Assembly (NCBI GenBank): GCA_949292215.1
Contig: CASEYW010000180.1
Span: 1 to 38,953, forward strand
Reading direction: 5' to 3'
Source: an uncultured bacterium
GTDB lineage: Bacteria; Verrucomicrobiota; Lentisphaeria; Victivallales; UBA1829
Length of the DNA: 38,953 nt
In this document: piece by piece, positions 26,494 to 36,937 of the stretch
How the letters are laid out: each line of letters starts with the position of its first letter
Numbering within the stretch: the stretch's first letter is position 1
Notes under the pieces: generated by a model
What the model saw: the letters and a program-made list of their open reading frames with translations, nothing else
Told to the model about the DNA's origin: nothing
The model's database searches: none
Made by a program: the position numbers and the translations under genes

Positions 26494-29400
26494 TCGCCGG
26501 ATTCTGCTGTTTCTGATTTTGAGCCTGGTCTGCGTCAGCGCGACGCAGGCAGTGCCGATGATGGAGAGCTTCGGGCAGAACGATCTGAAAACAGTCTGGG
26601 GGAATGCCTCCCTGTCCCGGAATGACGATGGTTCCATCCGCCTGATTTCAACCAATGCGGAAGGCGCTGCCGCTCTGATCGCCGGAACTCCGGAGATCCC
26701 GGAACATTCCGAATGCCGTTTTTCGTTCGAAGCACGCGGCAATGTCCGTTTCCAGACAATGCTCCGTTTTGCCGACGGTGCCAGGACAAAACGGGTTGAC
26801 ATCGTCATGCCGACCCCTCTGACCGGAGAGTGGCAGAAGATCGAACGCACGTTTACGGTCCCGCCAGGCTATCGGAAAATCCTGCTCGATTTCCTGATCT
26901 GGAAACAGGCCGGATATGCTGAAATCCGCAATTACAAACTTGAAATTCCCCTGAAACGCAAAGATGTGACGATTTTCCGGAGTGATTTCCAGCGGGGCGC
27001 TCTCATTCGGAACCGGTATCACTCCCGCATTCCGGCATTCTGGTGGGAATTCCGTTCTCCGGAAGCCCCGAAGGGAGAGATCGGCGGACTGGATTCTGCG
27101 GAATCCCTGATCCCGAAAGGAAAATCGCTCCGCATTCCTGCTGCGGTGCGCGGATGGTGGGGATGGGTCAGTTTTGATACGGCTCTTGGCAAGGGACGTC
27201 GTCCGATGACCCTCCGGTTCCGGTATCTCCTTTCCAAAGATTTCGCCGGGAATGAGATTCAGGCACGTCTCGTGTTCCGGAAGAACGGGAAGGAGGATCT
27301 TTCCCAGATTGTCTGGCGCCTGCCGCTTGTGGAAAAAGGACGGTGGCTGACGGCGGAGTACCGGGTTCCGGAGTCTCAGATTCCGGAAAAGGCGGTCGGC
27401 TTCCGGATTGCTCTCCAGCCGGGACGGGTCGGTTCGGAACCGGTCCGGGGATCGGTCTGGTTCGGGGAAGCAAGCGTGACCATCCCGGAAAATGACGGAG
27501 CCTTTGCCCGGATCCGATGCGACCGGGATCTCTGCTGGTACTCTCTCGGCGAGACTGTCTGTTTCCGTGTTCTCGGTGAACTGCCCCGGGGAACCGTGTC
27601 GGTGCTCGGAAAGGTCCGCAGGTCCGACCGAACACCGGTCGCGGAACGCCGGATCAGCAGCGGGGAAATGAAGCGTTCCGGATGGACCTGGATTCCTGAG
27701 GAGCCCGGATATTACGAGGTCGAATTCTTTGCGGAAACCCCTGCCGGAACCATACCGGTTGCGGAGGAATATGCGGAACGCGCAGGCGATGGAAGAATCG
27801 GGCTTTTTGAGAATTCCGTTCTCTCTTTCGCCGTGATCGACCGGAAGGTTCCGGCTCAGAAATCGCAGTTGTTCGGTTATCAGACATTTTTTCATCCCTG
27901 GCAGATGCAGCGGTTCGGCGACCGGGATTTCCGGATTGCCCGGACGGTCGGTGCGCAGTATCTCCGCTTCGGTGCAACCTGGAGCCTGCTGGAAACGGCA
28001 AGAGGGAAATTCGACTGGAAACTGCTGGATTCCTATGTGGATCTCTGCGCCCGTTCCGGCCTGAAGCCGCTGCTGGGACTTTCCAGCACACCGCGTTGGG
28101 CGTCAAGCCATCCGGAGGACGACCGCTGGGTGATCTGTACCTGGGGATATGCCGGATGGATTCCCCGGGATTTGCGCGACTGGGAGAATTTCATTGAAAA
28201 GGCAGTGACCCGGTACCGTGAAAACGTGACCGACTGGGAGATCTGGAATGAACCGAATCTGCCCGGAGTCTCCTGTTTCTGGCACGATACCCCGGAAAAT
28301 TTTGTGCGTCTTCTGAAGAGTGCACACCGAACGGTCAAGCGCATCCAGCCGGATTCCAATGTGCTCGGGAGCGGGTATTCCGACCGCTATCTGACTTTCT
28401 ACGAACAGATCATCCGTCTCGGGGCCGGAGAAGCGTTCGATACGCTGTCCATTCACGGACTCAATTGCACGATACCCGCCTTCCACGCCATCGACCGGAA
28501 ATACCGCTCTCCGAAACACCGGGTTTTCAACACCGAATGGCACTGGGGGCTGCTCCGGCACGATTACCCATCCATGAAAGACCGTGAGGAGAGCCTCGCC
28601 CTGACCATGATGAAGGGCCTGTTCAGCATGCTGGCGAACGGAGTGGAGGGCGTCAGTATTTTTGAACCGGTTAACATGGCGGAAAAGGAGACTCTGAAAC
28701 TCCATGCCGCCGGAGGCGATCCTCTGACGCACACCAGCGGAATCTTCCGCGGGAAACCCCGGCTCCAGCCGCGGCTGGTGGCGGTGATTCTGGCGAATCT
28801 CTCCCGCCGTTATCTGACGGGAATTCCGAAAGTGGAAGGGACTTACCGCCACGGCATCTTCCGATCGGTGCTGCTCAAGACAGCCGACGGGGCTTATCTC
28901 GCATTCTGGCAGGAGGAAAAGAAGCCTGCCCGTCTTCCGGCTTCTCTGGAATCTGCTGTTGCCGAATGCCGGATCAATGACTGGGAGGGACGGACGGTCG
29001 CCGCAGGAGAAAAAGGGTTGTTTCAGCCGGAGATCGTCTATTTTGTCCGTGCGCCCCGGATTCCAGCCGACTGGAAAAACGATCCCTCCGTGCTGCAGGA
29101 GAAAGAAAAGCTCAAGCCGCTCCGTCATGAAACTTCGGGCGTTTACAGCCGGAAGCCGATCCTGACAAAGGAAGGCGCGCCGATTCCGGAAAACATCCGC
29201 TGGAACTGTAATTTCAGCGTATTTCACTGGGGACGGATTCCTGCCGGATTTGCAAAGCCGACCCGTTTTGCAGCCGCTTTCACGGAGGACCGCTTTCAGC
29301 TGATTGTGGAGACCAGGGAGGAACTCCATCATCCGGAGGTGGACGGACGCGATCTCTGGAGAGGGGACTCGCTGGAGTTCTCTTTGGATGTCCCCGGAAA

Positions 29401-29767
29401 AGGACGCAACGCCGACTGCGTCGGATTTGCCGCGGCGAAAATTCCCGGCGGGAAAAATCTGATGTACAAGGGGCATGTCCCGGTGGTGGTCGGAGATTGT
29501 CCTTCTGTCTGGACTCCCGCATCCATGCCGGTGGAGACCGGTCGATGCGAGATTCTGGTCCAGCCGGAGAAAAAAAGAACGGTCTATCGGATCGATCTTC
29601 CTCTTACGGAACTCTTTCCCTCTCTTCCGAAATCCGGCGATCCTGTCCGCTTCTCGCTGCTTGTGAACGAGAACGACGGGAAGGAGCGGATTGCGGCACT
29701 CTGCTGGGGCGCCGGCATCGTGGGAGGAAAGGATGCCACCAGATATGGAGATCTGAAACCGGAATAA
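26480..29767 (+). CDS. Secreted 1095-aa glycoside hydrolase, clan A-like, with carbohydrate-binding ends
   Basis: The start lies inside the end of the pseudopilin gene, behind GGGGAG. A signal peptide ([17 protein letters not shown]) is followed by two CBM-like jelly rolls (about 30-155 and 160-335), an Ig-like part, and a TIM-barrel core (about 450-800). The core has [33 protein letters not shown] with the presumed acid/base Glu near 590, and VFNTEWHWG with the presumed nucleophile near 685: a GH39/GH5-like clan A layout. The C-terminal 200 residues ([28 protein letters not shown]) look like a CBM9-type domain. It resembles the 1003-aa module B enzyme in architecture, suggesting paralogues with different substrates. 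Confidence 0.8.
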   Translation: MGNNNRRILLFLILSLVCVSATQAVPMMESFGQNDLKTVWGNASLSRNDDGSIRLISTNAEGAAALIAGTPEIPEHSECRFSFEARGNVRFQTMLRFADGARTKRVDIVMPTPLTGEWQKIERTFTVPPGYRKILLDFLIWKQAGYAEIRNYKLEIPLKRKDVTIFRSDFQRGALIRNRYHSRIPAFWWEFRSPEAPKGEIGGLDSAESLIPKGKSLRIPAAVRGWWGWVSFDTALGKGRRPMTLRFRYLLSKDFAGNEIQARLVFRKNGKEDLSQIVWRLPLVEKGRWLTAEYRVPESQIPEKAVGFRIALQPGRVGSEPVRGSVWFGEASVTIPENDGAFARIRCDRDLCWYSLGETVCFRVLGELPRGTVSVLGKVRRSDRTPVAERRISSGEMKRSGWTWIPEEPGYYEVEFFAETPAGTIPVAEEYAERAGDGRIGLFENSVLSFAVIDRKVPAQKSQLFGYQTFFHPWQMQRFGDRDFRIARTVGAQYLRFGATWSLLETARGKFDWKLLDSYVDLCARSGLKPLLGLSSTPRWASSHPEDDRWVICTWGYAGWIPRDLRDWENFIEKAVTRYRENVTDWEIWNEPNLPGVSCFWHDTPENFVRLLKSAHRTVKRIQPDSNVLGSGYSDRYLTFYEQIIRLGAGEAFDTLSIHGLNCTIPAFHAIDRKYRSPKHRVFNTEWHWGLLRHDYPSMKDREESLALTMMKGLFSMLANGVEGVSIFEPVNMAEKETLKLHAAGGDPLTHTSGIFRGKPRLQPRLVAVILANLSRRYLTGIPKVEGTYRHGIFRSVLLKTADGAYLAFWQEEKKPARLPASLESAVAECRINDWEGRTVAAGEKGLFQPEIVYFVRAPRIPADWKNDPSVLQEKEKLKPLRHETSGVYSRKPILTKEGAPIPENIRWNCNFSVFHWGRIPAGFAKPTRFAAAFTEDRFQLIVETREELHHPEVDGRDLWRGDSLEFSLDVPGKGRNADCVGFAAAKIPGGKNLMYKGHVPVVVGDCPSVWTPASMPVETGRCEILVQPEKKRTVYRIDLPLTELFPSLPKSGDPVRFSLLVNENDGKERIAALCWGAGIVGGKDATRYGDLKPE

Positions 29768-29780
29768 CTCCTCTGCTTTT

Positions 29781-29834
29781 CCATCGAAAAAGAAGGGAAT
29801 GCCGCCCGGGGAAACGGCTCCCTTTTTTTGATGG
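29781..29834 (+). terminator. Intrinsic terminator of the module C operon
   Basis: The sequence folds as CCATC...AAGGGA..GCCG against CGGC.TCCCTT...GATGG, with AAAAAG opposite a run of seven T. It lies just after the stop codon at 29767. Confidence 0.65.
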
Positions 29835-30210
29835 TGTCATCCATGGGGAAAAGCTCCCGGATGGGATGAGCGTCAATGGAAAATTGGCAGAAGCATCGCA
29901 GGGATCGCTCGTCGTCAAACTTCCGTTCAAAAAGGAAAAATCGTATGAGCCATTTTCTTTTCCGATTCTGGAATTCCGAATGCAGATGGCAGTGAAGAAA
30001 ATGTCGTATCGGACACATCGTGACAAGTTTCTTCCACAACGGTCGAAGGGTGGAGATCTGAATCGAAATTTTCTTCCGGTTGGGCAAATACCAAGGTCTA
30101 TGAGATACCCCGGGCCATCGGGGTACGGGTGGAGTCCCCCGCCGGAGAATAAAAGGGATACATGATACGTTGCAGACGATATAAGTGTCAGCATGAGCTA
30201 TCCCTAATTG
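29835..30210. other. Gene-free stretch with possible coding relics
   Basis: A plus-strand frame at 29826-30000 reads FDGVIHGEKLPDGMSVNGKL, and a second frame at 30047-30163 reads VEGWRSESKFSSGWANTKV then YEIPRAIGVRVESPAGE before a stop. Neither has a start. They could be remains of a gene broken by the adjacent IS element. Confidence 0.25.
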
Positions 30211-30602
30211 GAGAATGCGATCTTGTATGTCATAGAAAACGGCTGTAAATAGAGGGCTTCGCCGAAAAGTTACAGAATGCGGAAATACAAGCGCTGGACC
30301 AGAAAGACGAAAATTGTTAAGCCTTACACCTTATGATAAAGCTCATCGCTTTCTGATTATGGATTGTGCTTATAAAGGAGATAAAACTTCTCTTTTGGCA
30401 ATCAATCGTGGATATATTCCAGTTGTTCCTCCGAAGCGGAATAGAAAATCCCCTTGGGAAAATCTGTAAGCGAAGGAATCCGGTCGAACGCTTTTTCTTG
30501 CGAATCAAGCGCTTTCACAGAATTTTCACTCGCTATGACAAGTTGGATATTCTATTCTCAGAATTCATTTTATTTGCCATGATCGTAGATTCAATAATGT
30601 GA
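30211..30602 (+). mobile_element. IS5-family transposase relic
   Basis: Three fragments of one transposase are readable. ENAILYVIENGCK then a TAG (30250-30252) where IS5 proteins have Trp, then RASPKSY. After an internal deletion, PYDKAHRFLIMDCAYKGDK with the second catalytic Asp, then YIPVVPPKRNRKSPWE. Beyond a frameshift near 30462, CKRRNPVERFFLRIKRFHRI then FTRYDKLD with the catalytic Glu, to a stop at 30602. The order and motifs are those of IS5/ISL2-type elements. It lies between the converging modules C and D and is inactive. Confidence 0.75.
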
Positions 30603-30619
30603 TCACGTTCTAAAAGCAC

Positions 30620-32689
30620 TCAGGGAATGAGCTTCAAATCGCCATTTCTGCGGGAATAGGGCACTTCATCCCTCAGTCCGCGGGAACCGATCAGCCATGA
30701 ACCTTGCGGATAATTGTGCATTTCAAGGCTGTTTCCCCAGGGAAAGAAGGGAATATCCGGCTCGACGCTTCCGCTCATGAACGGAAGCGCGGAAACATCC
30801 AGCTGATTCGATTCAAGAACCGGTTCCGGAGCGTTACGCCCGTCGATTGCCCTGGTCTGCACACCGAACTCAGCCGGGGTGTAACAAAGTTCGAATTGAA
30901 CATCGAAACGCTTGAAGCGGAAGAAACGGCGTCCCGCAAGCGTATAGTCCAGGATCAGACAATCCGAATGCGTACGGTGAAATTCCTCCAGAGAACTCCA
31001 TTTCGACCGGTCGTCGATCGTGAACACAAATCCGTTCTGAACGTTTTCCAGCAGTTCGCGCTGGAACGGGAATTTTCGTCCCTCGTAATTGAAGAACGCG
31101 AGCCTTTCGTACCGGTCCTCCGTCTCGAAACGGACCGCGTGCCTCCGCGGAAGCGAAGTCGGAATCAGCGGATAAACATGGATGTACACTTCCCCGGTTT
31201 CCACGGAAACAGGTACAACATCCATGCTGTTTCCCTGCGCACCGTTGAGCACCTTCCCGTCCCCGATCACGGAACTCCGAATTTCGCCGTAATGGGCAGG
31301 AAATACGACATCCAGACGCAGGACATCCGTCAGCAGAGGTGACTCTTGGAGATTCGGAATCGTCAACAGGAGCGCCGCATTCTTCTTCTGCATGGTATAG
31401 GCCCACGCATGGCTTCGAGTAAACGGTTCTCCCTGAAAGCGACCGTCATAGGAGTGTTCCAGTCTGCTGAGAGAGACGTTCTCCACGAAATAACGGTAGA
31501 AGACAGCGGCGGAATCTCGAAAATCCGCCACAACCGGCTTACGCTTGTATGTGGCATAGAGCTGAGCCGTCTGATCGCCGGAGCAGAGAGGTGTATCCAC
31601 CGTCCCAAGCGTAAACGTCTCCTCCATGTAAGTCTCCGTATGATAGGCTCCCGCACAGCCATTGTAGCGGCTCATGGATTCAGAGCGCCCGCGCAGAATG
31701 GCCGGATAACGCTTCCTCACAGCAAGTTCCGCCAGAGATTCCGGCAGATGGTATTCCGTGTCGAAGAAGTCGGCGAACTCCGCAATGTTCTGCATGGCAT
31801 TCCCCAGATAATGCATCACATGACGCGGATGCTTTTCAGGATGGAAAAAGAGATCGGGAATGTCGTATCCGGAAATCTCCGCACCGAAAATGAGCCAGAA
31901 AAGGGCCTGAGTTGCATGAGCATGTCCAACCCAGTCGGCGGAATAGGAACGGCAGCAGGGCCCGGCGGATCGCCGGGTATCCGGATGAAAATGCAGAAGC
32001 AGTTCCGCCCAGAGCCGTTCCTCGCATTCGCGCGCCAGCATCCGCACGGATTCCTCTTCCGCCCGTTCCGCAATTTTCGCCACGTTCGAGAGCGTGATGG
32101 CGGAATAGGTCGATGAATTGAACTCGCTCGCCCACGCCGAACGGGAGAGGAGACGCCGAAACTCGTTCAGGTTCCAGATTCCCTGCCGGACTGCCCGCTC
32201 ATGTTTCATCTTCTGTCCGCCCAGAATCAAACCTTTGGTGGACATCATGGGCATGTTGTCATTGCAGCCGTGAAATTTCAGATCGGGCTGTGCGGCTCCG
32301 GCGTAGGTGCGGAACACCTGTTCCGTGTGCCAGCGGAGAACCTCGCGTGCCTCCGGAGAGAGTTTGTCATCGTATTCGGCATAGAGTCCGGCCGCGGTGT
32401 TGGATAGAAAGACATTGAACAGTCTGCCGTCGGTCTCCTTCCCGATCTCGGTGGAAAAGGCTTTTCCGCAGGAGAAGAAACGGCCGATCATCCGATTGGC
32501 CAGCAGAACATCTTTTTTGTCGCCTGTGTAGAGCGCAGGGGCGATCCAGAAGATTTCACGCCAGGGCGGATTAAACTGCGGAATGGCGCCGGAACCATCC
32601 GGATTGACATAGTTGCGGATCGCTTTCCGGGTCTCCTGGAAGAAATGTTCCCGTCGAAGCGCGATCTCTTTCAAATTGACAAGGTTCAT
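30620..32689 (-). CDS. 689-aa protein of unknown family, probably an (alpha/alpha)-barrel glycan-active enzyme
   Basis: There is no signal peptide. The first about 370 residues are mostly helical with aromatic, His-rich patches (FNPPWREIFWIAPALYTG, LKFHGCNDNMPMMSTKG, SYSADWVGHAHATQALFWLI); the rest looks like beta structure (YNGCAGAYHTETYMEETFTL, LTDVLRLDVVFPAHYGEIRS). This (alpha/alpha)-toroid plus beta-sandwich plan is common in polysaccharide lyases and several GH families, but no family signature is recognised. ATG 32689 overlaps the stop of the esterase gene (ATGA), so the two are translationally coupled, and GGGGAGAG precedes it. As last gene of the LacI-led operon it probably handles a product of the esterase and GH71-like proteins. 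Confidence 0.65.
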   Translation of the reverse strand: MNLVNLKEIALRREHFFQETRKAIRNYVNPDGSGAIPQFNPPWREIFWIAPALYTGDKKDVLLANRMIGRFFSCGKAFSTEIGKETDGRLFNVFLSNTAAGLYAEYDDKLSPEAREVLRWHTEQVFRTYAGAAQPDLKFHGCNDNMPMMSTKGLILGGQKMKHERAVRQGIWNLNEFRRLLSRSAWASEFNSSTYSAITLSNVAKIAERAEEESVRMLARECEERLWAELLLHFHPDTRRSAGPCCRSYSADWVGHAHATQALFWLIFGAEISGYDIPDLFFHPEKHPRHVMHYLGNAMQNIAEFADFFDTEYHLPESLAELAVRKRYPAILRGRSESMSRYNGCAGAYHTETYMEETFTLGTVDTPLCSGDQTAQLYATYKRKPVVADFRDSAAVFYRYFVENVSLSRLEHSYDGRFQGEPFTRSHAWAYTMQKKNAALLLTIPNLQESPLLTDVLRLDVVFPAHYGEIRSSVIGDGKVLNGAQGNSMDVVPVSVETGEVYIHVYPLIPTSLPRRHAVRFETEDRYERLAFFNYEGRKFPFQRELLENVQNGFVFTIDDRSKWSSLEEFHRTHSDCLILDYTLAGRRFFRFKRFDVQFELCYTPAEFGVQTRAIDGRNAPEPVLESNQLDVSALPFMSGSVEPDIPFFPWGNSLEMHNYPQGSWLIGSRGLRDEVPYSRRNGDLKLIP

Positions 32690-34521
32690 TTTCTCTCCCC
32701 GAACCGTTTTGCGGCCTCGCGGGCGATTTCCTCAATGCGCTTCTCGCCCGTTGTATTTCTGGTGCCGCAGTGTCCCTTCTGAGAGTGGATGATGTTCTTC
32801 TTTCCCTTCAGGGAATGATAAACAAGACAGACGCCGGTCACGGGACATGCCGTATCGGTCAGTCCGCTGGTAAGATGAGTTTCACAGGAGATTCGGCGGG
32901 CGAAAAAGATGGAATCGAAATAACCGGCTGTCCGGATCGTTGCCGGATTCGCGGGATCGATCAGGCGCGGCCAGCCGGGCTGGCGCGGAGGTTTGTCAAG
33001 AATCCCTCCGTGATCCGCCAGAGCCGGATCGTTGGCAACACAGAGTGTGACATCGGAATCCAGTCCCGCCGCCGCGAGCGCCTGACCTCCGCCCATGCTG
33101 TATCCGTAGACGATCAGATCCTTCCCGTTCCACTCCGGCAGAGATTTGACAAACTCCAGCGCACGCAGAAGACGCTGATAGATTCCCAGAAAATAGCACG
33201 TTTCACGACTGGTCCGTCCCTGATGTTCATACCCTTTGAGCGAAGTGCTGAACAGTTTCCGGTAATAGGAATCCGGCTGTCCATTTTGAATGCCGTGAAC
33301 GTTGAAATCAAACACGATCAGTTTTTTTCTCGAACGGATCAGCGAACTTTTGTTGCCTGCTCCATGCAGACTCAGCATGACCGGATACTGTTTCGCCTTT
33401 GCTCCCGCCGGCATGGTCAGATATCCGCGCAGCGGGTTCGTTCCAGGACACGAAATCTCGACATCCCGACAGAGAAATCCGGTCTGTCCGGAAGGGATCT
33501 CCTTTGAGGTGATCTGCATTTTGTCCGCGCGGAGCAGTTGTTTCCGGCTTTCCCAGAAACGGTCGAAATCGGCTGGTTCCGGGATATTCGTTTTCAGCTT
33601 TTCCGGATCAATCAGTGCCCCGGCAAGAGACTGCATTTTCCGTCCTGTCCCCGGTTCTTTCACGGAAGCGCGGAACAGAAGCTGTCCGGGAGCCTCCGAC
33701 CGGATGGAGATTTGCTCGTCTTTGCCGGAGGAACGGATTGTTTCATGCCGGATCCGTTCCGGTCCCCGGAACACCTCCAGTTCGAATTCCGTTCCGACGG
33801 CAGGTTTTCCCTGCGCAAGCAAAGCGACCGTATATGTGATCGTCTCGCCGCTCCGGTAGATGGCGTTTTCCCGGTTCAGTGAACTGCGGAACGAGTAGTC
33901 CGCCGAACGGACTGCCTGTTCTGTACTCGGCCGAGCCTGAACCTCTTCAATCCGGAAGTCATCAAGCCAGAGCGTTCCGCTGCCCTTCGGAAGATTGAAG
34001 CGAATCATCGCACCGCGATCCGTCGGTCTGGTTGTGAACTCTTTCCGGAAGAGTGTCCAGCCGAATGTGCCGCTTTTCCGCGTAAAGATCAGTTCCCCTT
34101 TTTTGTCGATCCAGGGTTTTTCCGCGGAGGGAGACGCCTGCACGCCGCCCCACGGAGCCTGTGTTTTGTCTGTGAACAAGAGATTCTCTCCTTTGATCCT
34201 GAAAGAAAAACGGTACTTCGTTGCAGGTTTTACCGGAAACGGCAGATAAAGCAGTTCGCTCGTTCCGCCCGGTGTAAAAACGATCTTTACAGAGGCGTTC
34301 CCGGAATATTTCACATCGGTATCCCTGGAGAGTACTGCATGGCTTCCGGAGCATTTCCAATTTTTCGGAGCAAGTCCGCCGCTGAATTTCATTTTATCCG
34401 CATCGTTTCGCGGATAAGGGACCCATTCTTCGAAATCTCCCTGCGGAAAGAGATTCAAATTTGCCGCGGTGCAGGAAAAAGTTGCCGCTGCGATAGAATA
34501 CAAAGCAATTTTCCAGTTCAT
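32686..34521 (-). CDS. Secreted acetylesterase, CE7-like (acetyl xylan esterase/cephalosporin-C deacetylase family), with N-terminal binding domain
   Basis: ATG 34521 is chosen: AAGGAGAAAA precedes it and a signal peptide follows (MNWKIALYSIAAATFSCTAA); the longer frame from 34584 would overlap the upstream gene. The 611 residues comprise a CBM4/9-like domain (FPQGDFEEWVPYPRNDA, KPATKYRFSFRIKGEN, TLWLDDFRIEEV), an Ig-like part, then an alpha/beta hydrolase from about 340: PEPADFDRFWESRKQLL, GYLTMPAG, YGYSMGGGQALAAAGLD with the Ser near 472, SGLTDTACPVTG with the Asp near 555, and GHCG with the His near 584. In CE7 enzymes the motif is usually GxSQGG; here Met replaces Gln. Predicted to remove acetyl groups from a polysaccharide outside the cytoplasm. 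Confidence 0.85.
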   Translation of the reverse strand: MNWKIALYSIAAATFSCTAANLNLFPQGDFEEWVPYPRNDADKMKFSGGLAPKNWKCSGSHAVLSRDTDVKYSGNASVKIVFTPGGTSELLYLPFPVKPATKYRFSFRIKGENLLFTDKTQAPWGGVQASPSAEKPWIDKKGELIFTRKSGTFGWTLFRKEFTTRPTDRGAMIRFNLPKGSGTLWLDDFRIEEVQARPSTEQAVRSADYSFRSSLNRENAIYRSGETITYTVALLAQGKPAVGTEFELEVFRGPERIRHETIRSSGKDEQISIRSEAPGQLLFRASVKEPGTGRKMQSLAGALIDPEKLKTNIPEPADFDRFWESRKQLLRADKMQITSKEIPSGQTGFLCRDVEISCPGTNPLRGYLTMPAGAKAKQYPVMLSLHGAGNKSSLIRSRKKLIVFDFNVHGIQNGQPDSYYRKLFSTSLKGYEHQGRTSRETCYFLGIYQRLLRALEFVKSLPEWNGKDLIVYGYSMGGGQALAAAGLDSDVTLCVANDPALADHGGILDKPPRQPGWPRLIDPANPATIRTAGYFDSIFFARRISCETHLTSGLTDTACPVTGVCLVYHSLKGKKNIIHSQKGHCGTRNTTGEKRIEEIAREAAKRFGERK

Positions 34522-34534
34522 TTTTTCTCCTTTT

Positions 34535-36907
34535 TCACTTGGATTGACTTCCGACCACGTTAAGCGTCTGGAAGCGGAAGACATCCGGCAGACCGGTCCG
34601 GGAAACGACCTTCAGCACTTCTTTGCCATTGCGCAGAACAGCAGCTTCCGGTACGCACGCTTCCAGTTTTTCCAGTTCTGTCACTTTCCGGTATTCCGTA
34701 TTGACCGGATGAGTCACATCATACGACCCCTTGTTCCAGAACGGATGATTCCCCTGATGATCCTTTTTCACGGGAACAAGCAGAAGCCATTCGCGAAGAC
34801 CCGGTTGGACATCTTTCAGAGTAAACTCCTGTCTGCCGAGCCGAACTTTCAGATCACCGGATTGTTTCAGCATGGTCACAACATGAACGTAGTCGGTCAC
34901 CGGCGCGGAACTCCAGCTGGGATTCGTGGCAAGTCTGTAATCTTTCCGTTCCAGTTTCGCCTCCTTCAGATGCCTCCGGTGGAACAGGAAAATTTTCTCT
35001 TTCCGGATTTCCGGTTCTCTTCCGCTCCGGAACCAGTCCGAGAAATAGCGGTTGAGCTGAAGATAGGTATCCCCGCGGAAATTCGATTCCAGAAGATGAT
35101 GATCTTCGCCCATGTCGTTCCACGACTGAGCATAGACCGCTCCCGCATTATATCGGATTGCATCGCGCCAGTCATCCATGAGTTTGCAGGCGCCATAGCC
35201 CTCGGTAACATTTCCCGCATTGAGATTGCGTCCGAAGTTCGCGCGGTAATAACCCGGCGAGACTCCCCAGCAAAGCCGATCGCCTCGCACTTTCACAGGG
35301 AGCAGGATGTTCCGCAACAGCTTGTCTCCCCAGCCGCAATGGACGAACCAGATGGTGCTGATGTCGCCAAGAGCTTCCCATCCGCCGAAAACGTTGTGTG
35401 CCCGACTGTCCGTCAGAGAGCAGATCAGATAATACTTTCCCCGTCCTCCGAGCGCCTGAAAAAACGGTTCGTAGAATTCCGCTTTCAGCGGATATTTGCT
35501 CATATCGGCCCCGAAACAGAGCGCCGTTTTTCCATTCACTTTCAGGAACGCGTCAGGGAATTCCTCCATCCACTGCCGGAGTCTCCTGCCATGTTCAGCT
35601 GTGTAGAGATCCCTTGCCTCCTTCTGCCACTCCCGCGGAAAAGTGCCCCACAGATCGAACAGCACTTTGACCTTGTGGGTCTGCGCCGCCTGCATCATCA
35701 GCCGAAGTCCCTTGTTCCAGGGGTTATTCTCCGAAAGGCAGCCCGGATAAACAAGCAGCCCGAGCGCATCCAGTCCGCCTGCTTCCGCGCAGTCCAGATC
35801 CCGGCGTGCCGAATCAACCGTCTGCGTATTCACATACGGCATCAGCCGTTCGGACCACCAGGTTCGCACCTTTCCGATCTCCGGCGGCCAGTTTTTGAAA
35901 TCCTCCGTCTTCGTTCCCGGCAGATAGGAATCGGCAAAACCTGTTGGAATTCCCCCGAGCAGAAAACACTGCATCGCATGCGTGAAAACAAATTTCCGGT
36001 CATTCGGGTTTTTCTGCGGGAATTCCACCTTCAGCGGATAGACGGCAACGCGGACCAGTTCCTCCATTCCAAGGCGATTGCCAGCTTTCGCCAATTCAAC
36101 GGCAAAAACCTTTCCTGATTCTTTTTTTGTCTGAAATACAAGATTCCAGCGCAGGAAATCACCATCAACCAGGATTCCTCCGAACTGATTCCGATGGAGC
36201 CTCTCTCCCTGTCCGCCGGAGGTCCCGAAGCGGATCAGACGGTAATTCCCGTTCGGCAGATGCCGGAAGCGCAGAGGTTCGATTCTCTCTCCCAGAGATT
36301 TCATGCCTGCAATTACCTCGTTTGCAACCCGGTCGAAACTGCATGCGCTGATCGCAAAGCGGTTCGAGGAAACCGCTTTCAATGCCGATTGTTCATTCAT
36401 GTGAACTGCTCTGCTTTTCTCCCCGGGTTTCATTCCAAAGAGAAGCGGGATCTGCGGCGAAATGACAACAGCCGTCACCGGTGTTCTGCGATTCTCCCGG
36501 CTTTCCGTCAGTTCCTCCCAGAAAAGCTCTCCGCGCCAGAGTTTCCGCATTGTCTCCGGCTTGATTTCCGTCTTGTCCAGACGTTCCAGAAACGGATTCC
36601 CTGCATTTGCATACAGGAAAAAACCTTTGGAGCAGACAGGAATCTGAATCATTCCCGGCAGCGGTTTTTCCGGAGCCATCGTAAGATAGCCAAGCGTTTC
36701 TTTCCCATCCGGGCCACGCATATTCGGAGAAGCTCCCTGATTGTTGGAAAGTTTCAGTTCGGGTGCCGTTTTGCCCGTTGTCTTTTCATATTGGGCTATC
36801 AGTTTCCGGGCGACCGGATAAAGCGGCCAGCCAACGGTGATATTTTCCGCATTCAGTACGGAAACAACTGCCGCCAGAACAGTTGTCAGGAGTTGTTTTG
36901 TTTCCAT
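34535..36907 (-). CDS. Secreted fusion: periplasmic substrate-binding-like domain plus GH71-like catalytic domain
   Basis: A signal peptide (METKQLLTTVLAAVVSVLNA) is followed by about 190 residues like the PstS/PBP family: WPLYPVARKLIAQYEKTTGK, ETLGYLTMAPEKPLPGMIQI, IKPETMRKLWRGELFWEEL (compare the family's NPL...LT..QL..IF.G...W.EL). From about 320 comes a TIM-barrel-type part with FVFTHAMQCFLLGGIPTGF, DLDCAEAGGLDALGLLVYPG, VKVLFDLWGTFP, and AGAVYAQSWNDMGEDHHLLES, the pattern of GH71/GH99-like enzymes. The C-terminal 150 residues are beta-rich. The gene is 30 nt after the pseudopilin and 13 nt before the esterase. The binding domain may hold an anionic or substituted glycan; this is an inference. 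Confidence 0.7.
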   Translation of the reverse strand: METKQLLTTVLAAVVSVLNAENITVGWPLYPVARKLIAQYEKTTGKTAPELKLSNNQGASPNMRGPDGKETLGYLTMAPEKPLPGMIQIPVCSKGFFLYANAGNPFLERLDKTEIKPETMRKLWRGELFWEELTESRENRRTPVTAVVISPQIPLLFGMKPGEKSRAVHMNEQSALKAVSSNRFAISACSFDRVANEVIAGMKSLGERIEPLRFRHLPNGNYRLIRFGTSGGQGERLHRNQFGGILVDGDFLRWNLVFQTKKESGKVFAVELAKAGNRLGMEELVRVAVYPLKVEFPQKNPNDRKFVFTHAMQCFLLGGIPTGFADSYLPGTKTEDFKNWPPEIGKVRTWWSERLMPYVNTQTVDSARRDLDCAEAGGLDALGLLVYPGCLSENNPWNKGLRLMMQAAQTHKVKVLFDLWGTFPREWQKEARDLYTAEHGRRLRQWMEEFPDAFLKVNGKTALCFGADMSKYPLKAEFYEPFFQALGGRGKYYLICSLTDSRAHNVFGGWEALGDISTIWFVHCGWGDKLLRNILLPVKVRGDRLCWGVSPGYYRANFGRNLNAGNVTEGYGACKLMDDWRDAIRYNAGAVYAQSWNDMGEDHHLLESNFRGDTYLQLNRYFSDWFRSGREPEIRKEKIFLFHRRHLKEAKLERKDYRLATNPSWSSAPVTDYVHVVTMLKQSGDLKVRLGRQEFTLKDVQPGLREWLLLVPVKKDHQGNHPFWNKGSYDVTHPVNTEYRKVTELEKLEACVPEAAVLRNGKEVLKVVSRTGLPDVFRFQTLNVVGSQSK

Positions 36908-36937
36908 CGGTATTGATTCCTTCTATTCGATTTGCAG

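Noticed and set aside
28103..29476. 457-codon minus-strand ORF inside the module C glycosidase
   Set aside because: Antisense to an intact enzyme gene with catalytic motifs; no ribosome-binding site or domain signal.
34469..36118. 549-codon plus-strand ORF antisense to the GH71-like gene
   Set aside because: The opposite strand encodes recognisable domains; the ORF is a by-product of codon use without stops on the other strand.
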